Shown: one piece after another, positions 55,372-64,000 of the stretch
Layout of the letters: every line of letters starts with the position of its first letter
Position numbering within the stretch: position 1 is the stretch's first letter
Assembly: GCA_023101885.1 (NCBI GenBank)
Contig: JALPQD010000126.1
Span: forward strand, 1-64,000
Reading direction: 5' to 3'
Source: Typhlomys cinereus
Taxonomy: Eukaryota > Chordata > Mammalia > Rodentia > Platacanthomyidae
DNA length: 64,000 nucleotides
Made by a program: the position numbers and the translations under genes
Notes under the pieces: generated by a model
Database searches by the model: none
Told to the model about the DNA's origin: nothing
What the model saw: the letters and a program-made list of their open reading frames with translations, nothing else

Positions 55372-57764
55372 GCCTGTCTTAAAAACTCTAAAACTGAAGA
55401 TACTTGCATTTGACAAACAGTTACAAAAGTAGCTTTAGAAAAAATACTGGCATTAAGTTAAGGAATCAATAATAGTGGCTTTTCTTTTTGGTAAATGATG
55501 TTTAAAAAAGTGGTCTTTCATATGCTTCTAATTTCTAAAACCAAAATTCTGTATTTCAGTTTCCCATAGAACTTGGGTATGTCTTTTTGTATTTAAAAAT
55601 AATTTTAATTAGTTGGTTTTTGGAAGGTAGAAATTAAGTTAGCCATTTGACTTTTTTCTAACATATTTAGGATTTTGTATGTGTACTCTCTTGCTTTAAA
55701 GAAAATGTCTTCATTTTCCTTGTTGCTGTCTTTTTCAAGAAAAAGGCATTAGACAGGGTTTCCATATCATGCTTTACACTCCAGTGGTGGTTCTCTTTGA
55801 TTGCTTAGATACAACTGCGTAGCCCTATGTAGGCGGCTGTCTGAGCAAATGATTGAATATTTGTGGTCTTCCATTTTGAAAGATATAAGGCCAAGATCAA
55901 AATTCATATTTGAAAAAAATTAATGAAACCTTAACTTGAACTAACTCTGGGTTCTGGTTCATGTAAGTCATGTCTGACTGTAATGTTAGCTGTAATCAGT
56001 TTTGAGCTTTAAGAATAGTTGCTGTTGCATGCATTCTGAATGTATGCGAAAGCTCTTCTGTTTATATGTAGTTCTAATTTAGGTTATAAATCCATGAGTA
56101 ATTTACATTCCCTGAAAAAATTATGGCTTAATTGCTGCCAGAGTTTTATTTTGTTATACTAAGCTATGGAAAAGCTTTTCATAGAAAAAATTTCAAGTTT
56201 TTATGTGCTTCATTTGGAACTATTTTGTTTATATGCACTGTCTATGCTCTAAATTGTCATTTAAAAATCCAGTAAGATTTAAAATTAAGCGATGTAACTG
56301 TTGTGATCCTTGAGTGTTATCTTCCGCTTTGCATTTTAAATGCCAGACTTTACAAAAATAGCAGATCTTTAATTTCATTTTAATTGGTACTGTTTGTTCC
56401 CTTATATGTCTTTGACCTTTACGTTTTGATTTTAAAGAAAATCCTTGCACTACAGCCTTTTCAAAAAATGCAAGATTCTCTCATTGAAGGTTTTGTATTG
56501 CAAAAAATGCTACTGGTTTCCAAAAAGTAACTAATAGAATGATTAGCTTATCCTGAGATAGCTTTTGCAATGTCCTCCTTATTGCTCTGCCCTGGGTGAA
56601 TGTTACTCAATTGTGAGCTGTTGACTGAGCCCATCACTGATCTTTCCTAAAGCAGCACCTTTGGACACCTCTTTCTGGGAAGCCTGCTCGAGTCACAGTA
56701 AAGGACACATTCGTATGGGAAGAAGTGATAAAATGGAGAGTTTTGTCTTAATTACATGAAACTAAGCTTTAAAATATTTTATAACAAATTATTTGAGCTG
56801 CATATTCTAAACACGTCAAACATTCTGTGGGACTATTTTTATATATGTATATGTGGGTGTAGGTCATAACATTTCAGTTTATAATATAAATCCTAATTTC
56901 AGTTTATAAGCTATCTCTCAAAAGAGAGTTTAGCTCTTTTGAGAATACATAATTTAAAGTTTAGACTGAAGTAAACAGCATAGATAATAGTGTAAATTAG
57001 ATATAATTGAGGGCTATATGGCAGTAAAACTGCTAGTGCCAGTTTTCTTGTTTGCCTACTATACATTTTGGATATTTTTTTTTCTATTCGAAACATTTTT
57101 AGAGATCACACATTTGTTCAGTTGCATTTAGAGTCGGTTTGGGAATAAATATCTTCTAAAAAGAGATTTATCTTAAAAATTGATGTCCTGGAAATTAGTT
57201 TATTAGAGAGTTTATAAAGTCTACTATTCACTAGGCATAGACTGCAATAGATAATTTGTGGAGATCATATCCTTTCAGTATACCAGTGTAACTTCAATAT
57301 TATGTGAGTAACATTGAGAGAATGCCATCAACTTTGTTCCCGCTTAAAAATTCTTGGATTTTTCTTTTTACATCTTTGGGGACAACTACATTAACAATTT
57401 TACTAATCAGTATATCAATAAGGATTAGGTGTTTGCTTTTGGAAGGACTTCCTGAGAGGTGAGCAGAAAGGTTATTTTCTACCTAACTTGTATGTGCCCT
57501 ATACCTCCTGGGCATTCTTTGTCTAAAGAAAAATATTTTGACCTTTAGGTACATTTTGGGCCAGTAGTCAAATAATCCTAGGGCCAATAACAATATCTTA
57601 GAATAATTTAAGGTTTGCCTTTTATACCTGTTTTGAAAGCCTTTACATTTTTTGTCAGGTAATTTTTCCCAAGCCGTGGATATAATCTATTCAAACATGT
57701 TTATGCTATCCATTCTGTTTTTAAATTGAAAAAAATGTTAAAAGTGTTTATGAAGAAAAGTTTA

Positions 57765-57770
57765 AATAAA
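57765..57770 (+). terminator. distal poly(A) signal AATAAA
   Basis: Canonical hexamer, followed by a T-rich stretch (57771-57830). It is the last AATAAA before recognisable intergenic repeats resume near 58.2 kb, so cleavage at about 57785-57795 is the best guess for the long KLHL15 transcript. Confidence 0.6.
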
Positions 57771-57799
57771 ATATTTTTAATCTTTAAAATACATCTTTA

Positions 57800-58189
57800 T
57801 CTCGATTGTTTAATCTTTATATAATCCTTCACAGTCACTAATGGCTTAATAAGCAGCATACATTTTGTATTTCTTTGCCATGTCCAAGAAATGCCAAGAA
57901 AATATGATTTCTATCAGTATTTTCATCCTCAGATTCAAATGAGATCATTAGAGTGGAATTATTTATACTCTTGTATGCAATGGAAATGATATCACGGAGC
58001 TAAGTTCCACAGAACAGAAACCATAGAACTGAGAAAAAGCACTTGCCATCCAAAGCCCCGGTTATTGCTTTTTAGATTTCCTTTGATTTATTTGTCTCAT
58101 TGTCTGTACAAGTGTGTCTGGAAACAGATGTCATGGGTACGTGCTCAGACACACACATCTCTCAAATGTATTCCGAAGAAGCCTCAGCG
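57800..58189. other. downstream flank of KLHL15
   Basis: AT-rich, no recognisable gene or repeat until the L2 block. It may include transcription termination sequence. Confidence 0.4.
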
Positions 58190-58690
58190 CGATTCCCAAG
58201 CCTTGACTTGGGTTGCCTTTCCAACCTCTTTTCTCCCGTCGTTTCCTACACCATTCTTGTCTCCAGCCTCAAATTGTTTGCCTTTCAGGGGCTAGAGAGG
58301 TAGCTCAGGGGTTAAAGCCTCTGCCTTGCAGGTGGAAGGTCCTGAGTTTGGATCCTAGACCCCACATATGGGGCAGCCTGCGTTTCAGGTTCTGGTAGGG
58401 CGGAGCCTGTGAATCCTGGGGCAGAGTAAACAAGGAGGAAGTGGAGGCATCCATGGTGGTTCCCGAATTCGCCGGTGGTTCTACACACACACGCACACGC
58501 AGGCATTCACAATTGAATAAATAATAAAAAAATTGTTTGCCTTTCTTTGCCCTTCCCCGCCTGTCAAAAATCCACATAATCCTGAAGTTCAGCTCAAATG
58601 CTCCCTTCCCCTCTTGACACCTGCATTTCTTCCCACTGAATTATCCACACTTTGTATACTCGACATATTTGTACTTCTGTTTTTGCACAA
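58190..58690 (+). mobile_element. L2 LINE remnant, split by a SINE
   Basis: TTGGGTTGCCTTTCCAACCT and CATTCTTGTCTCCAGCCTC lie left of the SINE at 58288; GTTCAGCTCAAATGCTCCCT and CCTGCATTTCTTCCCACTGA lie right of it, in L2 order. Confidence 0.55.
58288..58529 (+). mobile_element. tRNA-SINE, young DIP-like type, shortened
   Basis: GGGGCTAGAGAGGTAGCTCA head, GGTTCTGGTAGGGCGGAGCC, GAATTCGCCGGTGGTTCTAC, CACAATTGAATAAATAATAA end. Target duplication AAATTGTTTGCCTTTC, 16 of 16 (58271-58286 and 58530-58545). Confidence 0.95.
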
Positions 58691-58919
58691 TGGCTGAGTA
58701 TACATTTTTTTTTCTTTGTGGGGACATCATAGTCTTGGATTAAAGCACCTTCTCTTACCCACCTGAACAAAAGGACTCTTAAGCATGGCTGGGCTAATGC
58801 TATATTCAGAGGGGGATCCCAAGTTCAGGTTTATTGCAGCATATGACATTCCGTGTAAGTTACAGACAAGTACCATAGAGAGTCAGAGGAAAGAAACAAC
58901 AGTTCCCTAGAACTTTTTC

Positions 58920-59085
58920 AAATAGTTTTATGACAGAGAAGACCCAAGAGCGCCATGGCACTCAGGTGGACAGAGGACGACTTTCAGAAGTCATTTCCTC
59001 TCCTACCATGTGGGCTTCCATGGATCCAACTCTGCTCACCTGATTGGCAGGCAGGTGCCTTACTCATTGGCCCCTCTGGGACCTT
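58920..59085 (-). mobile_element. B3-type SINE
   Basis: GGTGGACAGAGGACGACTTT, CTACCATGTGGGCTTCCATG, GCAGGTGCCTTACTCATTGG. Confidence 0.7.
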
Positions 59086-59104
59086 TTTTTAAAGTTAATT
59101 TTTT

Positions 59105-59165
59105 TCGAAGTGCCTGGAATCAAATCCAGAGTTTCATGTGTGCCAGGCAAACTTAACTTCTGTAT
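59105..59165 (-). mobile_element. ID SINE fragment
   Basis: GTGCCTGGAATCAAATCCAG, TTTCATGTGTGCCAGGCAAA, decayed end. Confidence 0.5.
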
Positions 59166-59781
59166 CATAAACTAATAATCATATTTTTAACTCTCAAAAG
59201 CAGACTGGTCTTGTGGCTTCTTGGGCTCCCACAGAGTGAAGAGACAAGCTGGAAGGCAGGCCAGGGAGCAGCCTTGGGCCTGGGTTCTTGCACCGTGGCC
59301 TAAGGCTGACCTGTTCTTCAGTTGACACTCACCTTCTTGAACCTGATCAGGGTCACATTGGCCCAGGACAAGGCCAGTAGCCCAAACCAGAAGCCAGTTA
59401 GGTTCACAAGGCCTGAGACCCTCATATCAACAACACATTCAGAAACCACTGGACCCTATTGGAATGTCTCACCACCAAAACACTCCTCTGAGTTTTGTCT
59501 CTGCTTTTTTCTCCGCACACTTTCTGCACAATCTCAGCCATGCTGAACACCTTCACCTCCAACTTTAATTCTGATCCATTTAAAATCTGCATTTCTCAGC
59601 ACAATTTCCAACTGTCTCCCAAACACCTCCCATGTGTTTCATTGGAGTTCCAAAGTGATCCAGTTGCACACCTGGCCCTCTATATTCCCTGTGGGGCTCT
59701 GCCATTACTGGCTCAAGGCAGAAATCTGAAATTCTGTCCCTTTTAATCCCTAACACGGGTTCTCCATTCTTCCCCATTTTT

Positions 59782-60040
59782 AAAATTTTTGGGCGTGCGC
59801 GTGTGGTGTGTGTGTGTGTGTATCAAAGGGCACTGTGTGTCCTTGTGAGGACCAAGGATGACTTCTGGACTCATCCTGGATGGCTTCTACCTCCTTTTTG
59901 TTTTGCTCTAGAGACTCTGCTCACCAGGGCCATAAGTGCAGACTGCCCCATTTCTGCCGGATGTTTTTAAGAGGGATCTGGGATGGGACAGAACTGAGGG
60001 TCTTCTGCTTGTGACCTAAGCCCTCTCTCCATCCCTCCCC
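59782..60040 (-). mobile_element. tRNA-SINE, older DIP-like type
   Basis: TG tail, TATCAAAGGGCACTGTGTGT, ACTTCTGGACTCATCCTGGA, CTCACCAGGGCCATAAGTGC, GCCCTCTCTCCATCCCTC. Direct repeat TCCCCATTTTT at 59771-59781 and 60041-60051. Confidence 0.88.
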
Positions 60041-60051
60041 TCCCCATTTTT

Positions 60052-60120
60052 GAGATAGAATCTCACCATGTAGCTCAGGCTGGCCTTGAACTCTGGGAAT
60101 CCAGGCCTGTTACATGCTGG
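60052..60120 (-). mobile_element. B1 SINE fragment
   Basis: TTTGAGATAGAATCTCACCA, GTAGCTCAGGCTGGCCTTGA, ACTCTGGGAATCCAGGCC. Confidence 0.75.
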
Positions 60121-60389
60121 GCTCTGTCACTTTCCACCCAGCTGTTTTCTCTCCAGGTATACTCCTGGTTCAGGACTTCATTGTTCTTGGTAGACTCTGG
60201 AGTTTTCCTTCTGATCCACCCCCATAAGCCATTGTCTACACTGCTAAAAGAGATCTTGAAAGCTAAATCTGATTCCCAGATCTTACAGGGAATTTAATCC
60301 CCCTCCACCCTGAGAAGAAGACCCTAATCCTCTGGTACACCATACAAGGCCTTTGATGTTTGCCTCTCTCCGTCTCTCCTCCCTCTCCC

Positions 60390-60462
60390 TCTCTGTTTTG
60401 GGGACGGAGCCTCACACTTGGTAGACAAGAGTTCTACCACGGAGCTGCACCCCCAGACCTTG
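60390..60462 (-). mobile_element. ID SINE
   Basis: TTTTGGGGACGGAGCCTCAC, GTAGACAAGAGTTCTACCAC, GGAGCTGCACCCCCAGACC. Inserted in the L2. Confidence 0.7.
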
Positions 60463-60652
60463 TTCAGTAGCTCTGTGGACTGAGTGGCCTTTTAAACCGA
60501 CCATGTTTTCTCAAGCTTCACTGCACTGCTATTGCACCCACTCTCCCTGTTTTCTGCTCTTGGCTCACCCTCTCTTGGTCTTCACGAACCAGTCTGGATA
60601 GCAAGCCCTCTCTCAAGTCTTGCTAACATTTGCTTTTTTAAAACAATATTCA

Positions 60653-60704
60653 TGGAGCTGCAGAAATGGCTCAGGGGTAAAGACTCTGAGCTATCTCGTC
60701 AGCC
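60653..60704. repeat. fold-back SINE remnant: plus head joined to minus head
   Basis: GGAGCTGCAGAAATGGCTCA is followed after about 12 bp by TGAGCTATCTCGTCAGCCC, whose reverse complement is another SINE head. Together they form an imperfect palindrome of about 50 bp with no SINE body. Confidence 0.7.
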
Positions 60705-60950
60705 CTTCCAAGTCTTTTTAACTTCTGCCCTTATTCTTACTATAGCATCTTGTAGATATCTACACCCAACCTTTTGGCACCTAATTATGACTGTCTTCTG
60801 TAACTTGCCCTTAACAGGATGTTAAAGGCAGATACTGTACCCTTTCTTTTAATCTAAGAATCTGACTTAATGCCTGGCAAGTGGTAAGTCCTCCTTAATA
60901 AAAAAATAGAACCCAGAAACTTGTAGCAAACTTGTGCCCTCCCCACATCT

Positions 60951-60977
60951 CACACACACACACACACACACACACAG
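60951..60977. repeat. (CA)n microsatellite
   Basis: About 13 CA units. Beyond it, 60980-61730 holds no gene or repeat that I recognise. Confidence 0.85.
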
Positions 60978-61731
60978 TGATAATACAACTTGAAAAGGAG
61001 TACACTGAATTTGTAGAACTTCATTATTTAAGGAGTAGGACTCCCAGAATAGTCAAAGAGCTCAGTGAATTTTCCTAAAAAGCAATGAAAAAAAAGACTC
61101 ATCAAAAAGGTAAGACTGGAAATAGACCAAGGGCATGAAACAAATGGAGATATAGTTTTCTGAGCAAATCTGAAGCCCAGGGGAATGGCGGAAGTCAGTG
61201 ATGTTTGGATCTAAGGGTGCTTTACTTTGCCCATAGTTCTGTATCACAGAAGTCCTATCATGGCTATAGCGTGGTGGGGTGGGCTCTTTAGAGTAGAGTG
61301 TGACAAACCGCACATTTCAGTGGCTAACACTGCAGCGCGTCTGAGGTTTCCATAGAAAGAGACTGACAGATGGAGGGCAGAAGCCGAACAGGCACGTTTG
61401 GGGGGCAAGGCTGCCCAAGTGACCTTGTTCGATCTCACCCAATCTTGGAAGTCTGGAAGGTTGTGCTCACACACAGGACTATGTACACTCCGATAGACCA
61501 AGCAAGCTCTCAGTCTCTGGCTGATGTGCAGCCTTGAAAATAGAAATCAAAGCTCCATAGACTTGGATACTGTTCAGACTCTGAGTGCATTCTCCATGCC
61601 ACACACATAATTCATCAGCAAGGAGGCGTTATTAGCTCAAGGTGTGCAAGCCAACTTCTGACTAAGCATTGCTTGACCACCAAGGCTGCCAATTTAGTGG
61701 CGATCTCTGGGATTCCGGGGTAAAAAGTAAA

Positions 61732-61735
<4 letters not shown>

Positions 61736-61764
<29 letters not shown>
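61736..61764. repeat. (CA)n microsatellite
   Basis: About 14 CA units just left of a split B1-like sequence. Confidence 0.85.
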
Positions 61765-61765
<1 letters not shown>

Positions 61766-62023
61766 CCTATTACTTGGGAAGTAGAGGGGCTGGAGAGGTG
61801 GCTCAGGGGTTAAGCCTCTGCCTTGTAGGCAGAAGGTCCTGAGTTCGGATCCTAGACCCCACCTATAGACGCGGGTGGAAACGGGGGGGGGGGGCGGCGG
61901 CCTGCGTTTCTGGTCCTGGTAGGGCAGAGCCTGTGAATCCCAGGGCAGAGTAAACAAGGAGGAGGTGGAGGTGGAGGCGGTCCATGGTGGTTCCCAAATT
62001 CGCCCGTGGTTCTACACACACAT

Positions 62024-62079
<56 letters not shown>

Positions 62080-62215
62080 GCACGCACACATGCACAATTG
62101 AATAAATAAAAAATTAAAATTAAAATTAAAAAATTATTTGAGAGGTAGAGATGGGAGGTAACTTGAGGCGAACCTGGGCGACATAATGGGATAAAATCTT
62201 GAACAAAAATAAAAT
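61763..62215 (+). mobile_element. B1-like SINE split by a younger tRNA-SINE
   Basis: CATCCTATTACTTGGGAAGTAGA (61763-61785) and, after the insert, TTTGAGAGGTAGAGATGGGA, GGCGAACCTGGGCGACATAA and an A-rich tail resemble the two parts of one B1. Confidence 0.5.
61786..62128 (+). mobile_element. tRNA-SINE, young DIP-like type, long CA tail
   Basis: GGGGCTGGAGAGGTGGCTCA head, GTTCGGATCCTAGACCCC, a G-run at 61884-61893, GTTTCTGGTCCTGGTAGGGC, AATTCGCCCGTGGTTCTACA, CA/CGCA tract (about 62017-62095), CACAATTGAATAAATAAAAA. The flanking duplication is imperfect (GGGAAGTAGA versus GAGAGGTAGA). Confidence 0.9.
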
Positions 62216-62795
62216 AAAGAAAAACATGAATTTTAATAAATAAGTAAACAAACGAGGACGACAACGACAACAACAACAAAACTGAGCAAAGACTTCCGAA
62301 CTTGCACGCTGGGGAGGGAGGAAAATGGGTGGGGGATAGATGTGCAAACAACCCCCCAAATATCACAACCCTTCAATTGTAGCAGTAGAACACAGAATTC
62401 ATCTGGAGATGCTGCAAGCATTATCTAAGAAACATGACATTTTAGGAAACAGGAAATTGTGACCCATATAGAGGAAAATAAAGGAATCAATTGAAAACTC
62501 TCCAAGGAATCATTGTTATTGAGATCAGTGTAATTATAGTTTTCACATAAAATTTTATTAGAGGCAATTTCCTAAGTCATTGAAATTTCTTTGAAGACAT
62601 TTTTAATGATTACTTGGTGTCCCATAATATAGCTGTATTGTAATTTATCTAACTGTGCACCCGGTTGTGCGGCATACTGACTTTTAAACTTCTTTGCTTG
62701 AGTTACACATAAGCATATGTATTTAAGGTATCCAAACTTGTTTTTTATTAATGGAGTTCTCTAAAAATGGGATTTAAGTTGTACTATTATTTTAT
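62216..62795. other. unassigned intergenic stretch
   Basis: An A/C-rich patch (62250-62282) then AT-rich sequence; no gene or repeat recognised. Confidence 0.4.
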
Positions 62796-62799
62796 TTGC

Positions 62800-62885
62800 T
62801 TATTTTTGCAATACTGTGACTCAAACCCAGGGCCTTGTACATACTAGACAAGAGGTCTATCCCTGAACCATACAGACCTCAGCCT
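62800..62885 (-). mobile_element. ID SINE
   Basis: TTTTTGCAATACTGTGACTC, AAACCCAGGGCCTTGTACAT, CTGAACCATACAGACCTCAG. Confidence 0.7.
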
Positions 62886-63149
62886 CCAAAATTATCTGCT
62901 TAATGTCTGGGTTGGGCAGAGAAACGTTTTGGAATTTCTGCATTATACCCGTCTGTACTGGATGTGAATTTACTTCGATGCCCTCTCTGGTACTGAATGC
63001 CACATACTTCAAAAAGAAATAAAAATTGTTAGCTGCCTAAAAGGTGGAAAACATGTCACATTTCTTTGTTCTCTTTCTACGAAAGTTCCAGAGATGATTT
63101 TCTTTTTTTTTGCTTCTTAGTGTCATCATCATCCTTATGATTGGCATGG

Positions 63150-63473
63150 GGTGGTGGAGGTGGCAGAGTGTAAGTGCAATACCACGTTACACCACCAGAG
63201 GACAGCTGTTGGGAGTCGGTTCTCACCTTCCCCTCCCTCCTTGTCAAGGCAGGGCTTTTCTTGTTGCTTGTTTCTGCAGCTCTGTGTCCTGTGGGCTAGC
63301 TGGCCAGTGAGCTTTCAGTCAATACTGCCCCCTCTGCCTCCCATCTAGTGGTAGGAGTGCTGGAATTACAGTGCAGGCTTCTACAGATGGAGTTTTGTGG
63401 GTCCTAGGCTAGAACTTCAGTCGTCAGACTTGCACAGCAAGCACTTTTTACCTGCTTAGCTATCTCAGCAGCC
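63150..63473 (-). mobile_element. B3/B4-type SINE, diverged, with B1-like insert
   Basis: GTGGAGGTGGCAGAGTG, ACCACCAGAGGACAGCTGTT, GGGAGTCGGTTCTCACCTTC, then a B1-like GGAGTGCTGGAATTACAGTG, ending TTAGCTATCTCAGCAGCCC. Confidence 0.6.
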
Positions 63474-63521
63474 CTTTCTCTCTCTCTCTCTTTCTCTTTT
63501 TGAATCTCTTTTCCTGCACGC

Positions 63522-63562
<41 letters not shown>

Positions 63563-63600
63563 TGTTCATGTTCACATATATGTGAATACGTGTATGGGAG
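63474..63600. repeat. (TC)n and (TG)n simple repeats
   Basis: TC tract 63474-63497 and TG tract 63526-63565, probably the tail of the SINE that follows on the minus strand. Confidence 0.8.
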
Positions 63601-63740
63601 GGGTGCCTGTATTTATGTACAGTCTTGAAGTTGAGGTCAAATGTCTTCCTTGATTACTCACCACTTTATTTACTGAGGTAGGGTCTCTCAGTTGAACCCA
63701 GAGTTTGCTGATGTCTTAATACTTTAACTGTGCCAGTCCC
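63601..63740 (-). mobile_element. rodent SINE, B4-like, diverged
   Basis: TTGAAGTTGAGGTCAAATGT, CTTCCTTGATTACTCACCAC, TTATTTACTGAGGTAGGGTC, a pattern common in rodent intergenic DNA; family assignment unsure. Confidence 0.45.
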
Positions 63741-63744
63741 TTCG

Positions 63745-64000
63745 TGTGTGTGTGTGTGTGTGTGCATGCGCGCGCGTGTGTGAGTGAATCAGAGGGCACT
63801 CACTGTGTGCCAGTGGAGGCTCAAGGATGACTTCTGGAATCACCCGGGTCACCCTGGATTGTTCTACCTCCTCTTTGCTTTACTCTACAATTTCCTAGGT
63901 TCTGCCTTCCAGGGCCAGAATGCAAGGTGGAACTATTTCTGCTTGGTGTTTTTATGTGAGATCTGGGATCCAAACTCAGGACCTTCTGCTTTCAAGGCAA
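63745..64000 (-). mobile_element. tRNA-SINE, older DIP-like type, cut by window end
   Basis: TG and CGCGCG tail, AATCAGAGGGCACTCACTGT, GACTTCTGGAATCACCCGGG, TCTGCCTTCCAGGGCCAGAA, CCAAACTCAGGACCTTCTGC. The tRNA head lies beyond 64000. Confidence 0.88.

Larger units (their letters stand above)
12536..57790 (+). other. KLHL15: KLHL15 gene (transcription unit)
   Basis: Gene-level entry. The inferred structure is a non-coding exon 1 ending at 12581, exon 2 at 30064-30775 with the start codon, and exon 3 from 52592 to the last poly(A) signal near 57790. Introns are 17.5 kb and 21.8 kb. Both introns have GT..AG ends, and the coding junction is phase 0. The 5' end is estimated from promoter motifs, not from a transcript, so it may be off by tens of bases. 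Additional 5' UTR exons in intron 1 cannot be excluded. In human the gene is on Xp22.11, so this window is probably from the X chromosome. Confidence 0.9.
53702..57790 (+). other. KLHL15: KLHL15 3' UTR, about 4.1 kb
   Basis: Follows the stop codon directly and contains no B1, ID, tRNA-SINE or LINE-1 that I can recognise, although SINEs are frequent on both sides. It is AT-rich with several AATAAA hexamers (53934, 54735, 55366, 57765). The absence of insertions over 4 kb fits a transcribed region under constraint. The 3' limit is inferred from the last hexamer. Confidence 0.75.
60120..60910 (+). mobile_element. L2 LINE remnant carrying nested ID and SINE pieces
   Basis: GCCATTGTCTACACTGCTAA, AGATCTTGAAAGCTAAATCTG, CATACAAGGCCTTTGATGTT, then after interruptions GATGTTAAAGGCAGATACTG and AATGCCTGGCAAGTGGTAAG, all in L2 3' order. 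Confidence 0.6.

Noticed and set aside
1..64000. CRISPR arrays, operons, phage or bacterial mobile elements
   Set aside because: The sequence is mammalian: large introns, SINE/LINE content and CpG-island promoter. Direct repeats are microsatellites and retroelements.
57800..64000. First exon of the neighbouring gene (APOO in human order)
   Set aside because: No second CpG island or recognisable exon was found; only L2, SINEs and microsatellites.

Overview
The window is nuclear DNA of a rodent. Two coding exons encode a complete kelch-like protein that I recognise as KLHL15, an X-linked gene in mammals, and almost everything else is rodent interspersed repeat. B1, ID and B3/B4-type SINEs, LINE-1, and old mammalian MIR and L2 are all present. 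The commonest SINE is a tRNA-headed element about 220-380 bp long. Its A box reads TGGCTCAGGGG, it has a CA-rich tail, and it ends in a short run like TTGAATAAATAATAAAT. It is not the usual mouse/rat B2, and I read it as a B2-superfamily element of the jerboa (DIP) type. That would point to a dipodoid rodent, but the placement is inference.

Layout. 1-12.1 kb is intergenic: a LINE-1 on the minus strand (1 to about 2985), SINEs, L2, a 133-bp tandem triplication, a LINE-1 3' UTR on the plus strand, a Tigger-like DNA transposon relic, and an unrecognised open frame with a CAG run. 12.2-13.5 kb is a CpG island holding the KLHL15 promoter and a non-coding first exon that ends at a donor at 12581/12582. 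Intron 1 runs to 30063. The first coding exon (30064-30775) carries the BTB and BACK domains. Intron 2 (30776-52591) is SINE-rich, and most of its tRNA-SINEs are antisense to the gene. The last exon (52592 to about 57790) carries the kelch propeller and a 4-kb 3' UTR free of recognisable SINEs. 57.8-64 kb is intergenic again, with L2, SINEs and microsatellites.

The two coding segments join in phase 0 (235 + 369 codons) to give 604 residues, the length I know for KLHL15. The protein is an adaptor of the CUL3 ubiquitin ligase: BTB/BACK bind CUL3 and the kelch propeller binds substrate. No second protein-coding gene is convincingly present. In human, KLHL15 lies between EIF2S3 and APOO, but no exon of either was recognised here.

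I found no previously undescribed multi-gene system. The most interesting points are: a TISU-like start in exon 1 that would open a 76-codon upstream frame overlapping the KLHL15 start; a possible BTB/BACK-only read-through form; a U6 snRNA retrocopy with a perfect 11-bp target duplication; a family of recent tRNA-SINEs with target duplications up to 18 bp; four related LINE-1 3' UTRs sharing one conserved box; and collapsed inverted SINE pairs. Stretches without entries were read and held nothing I could name.
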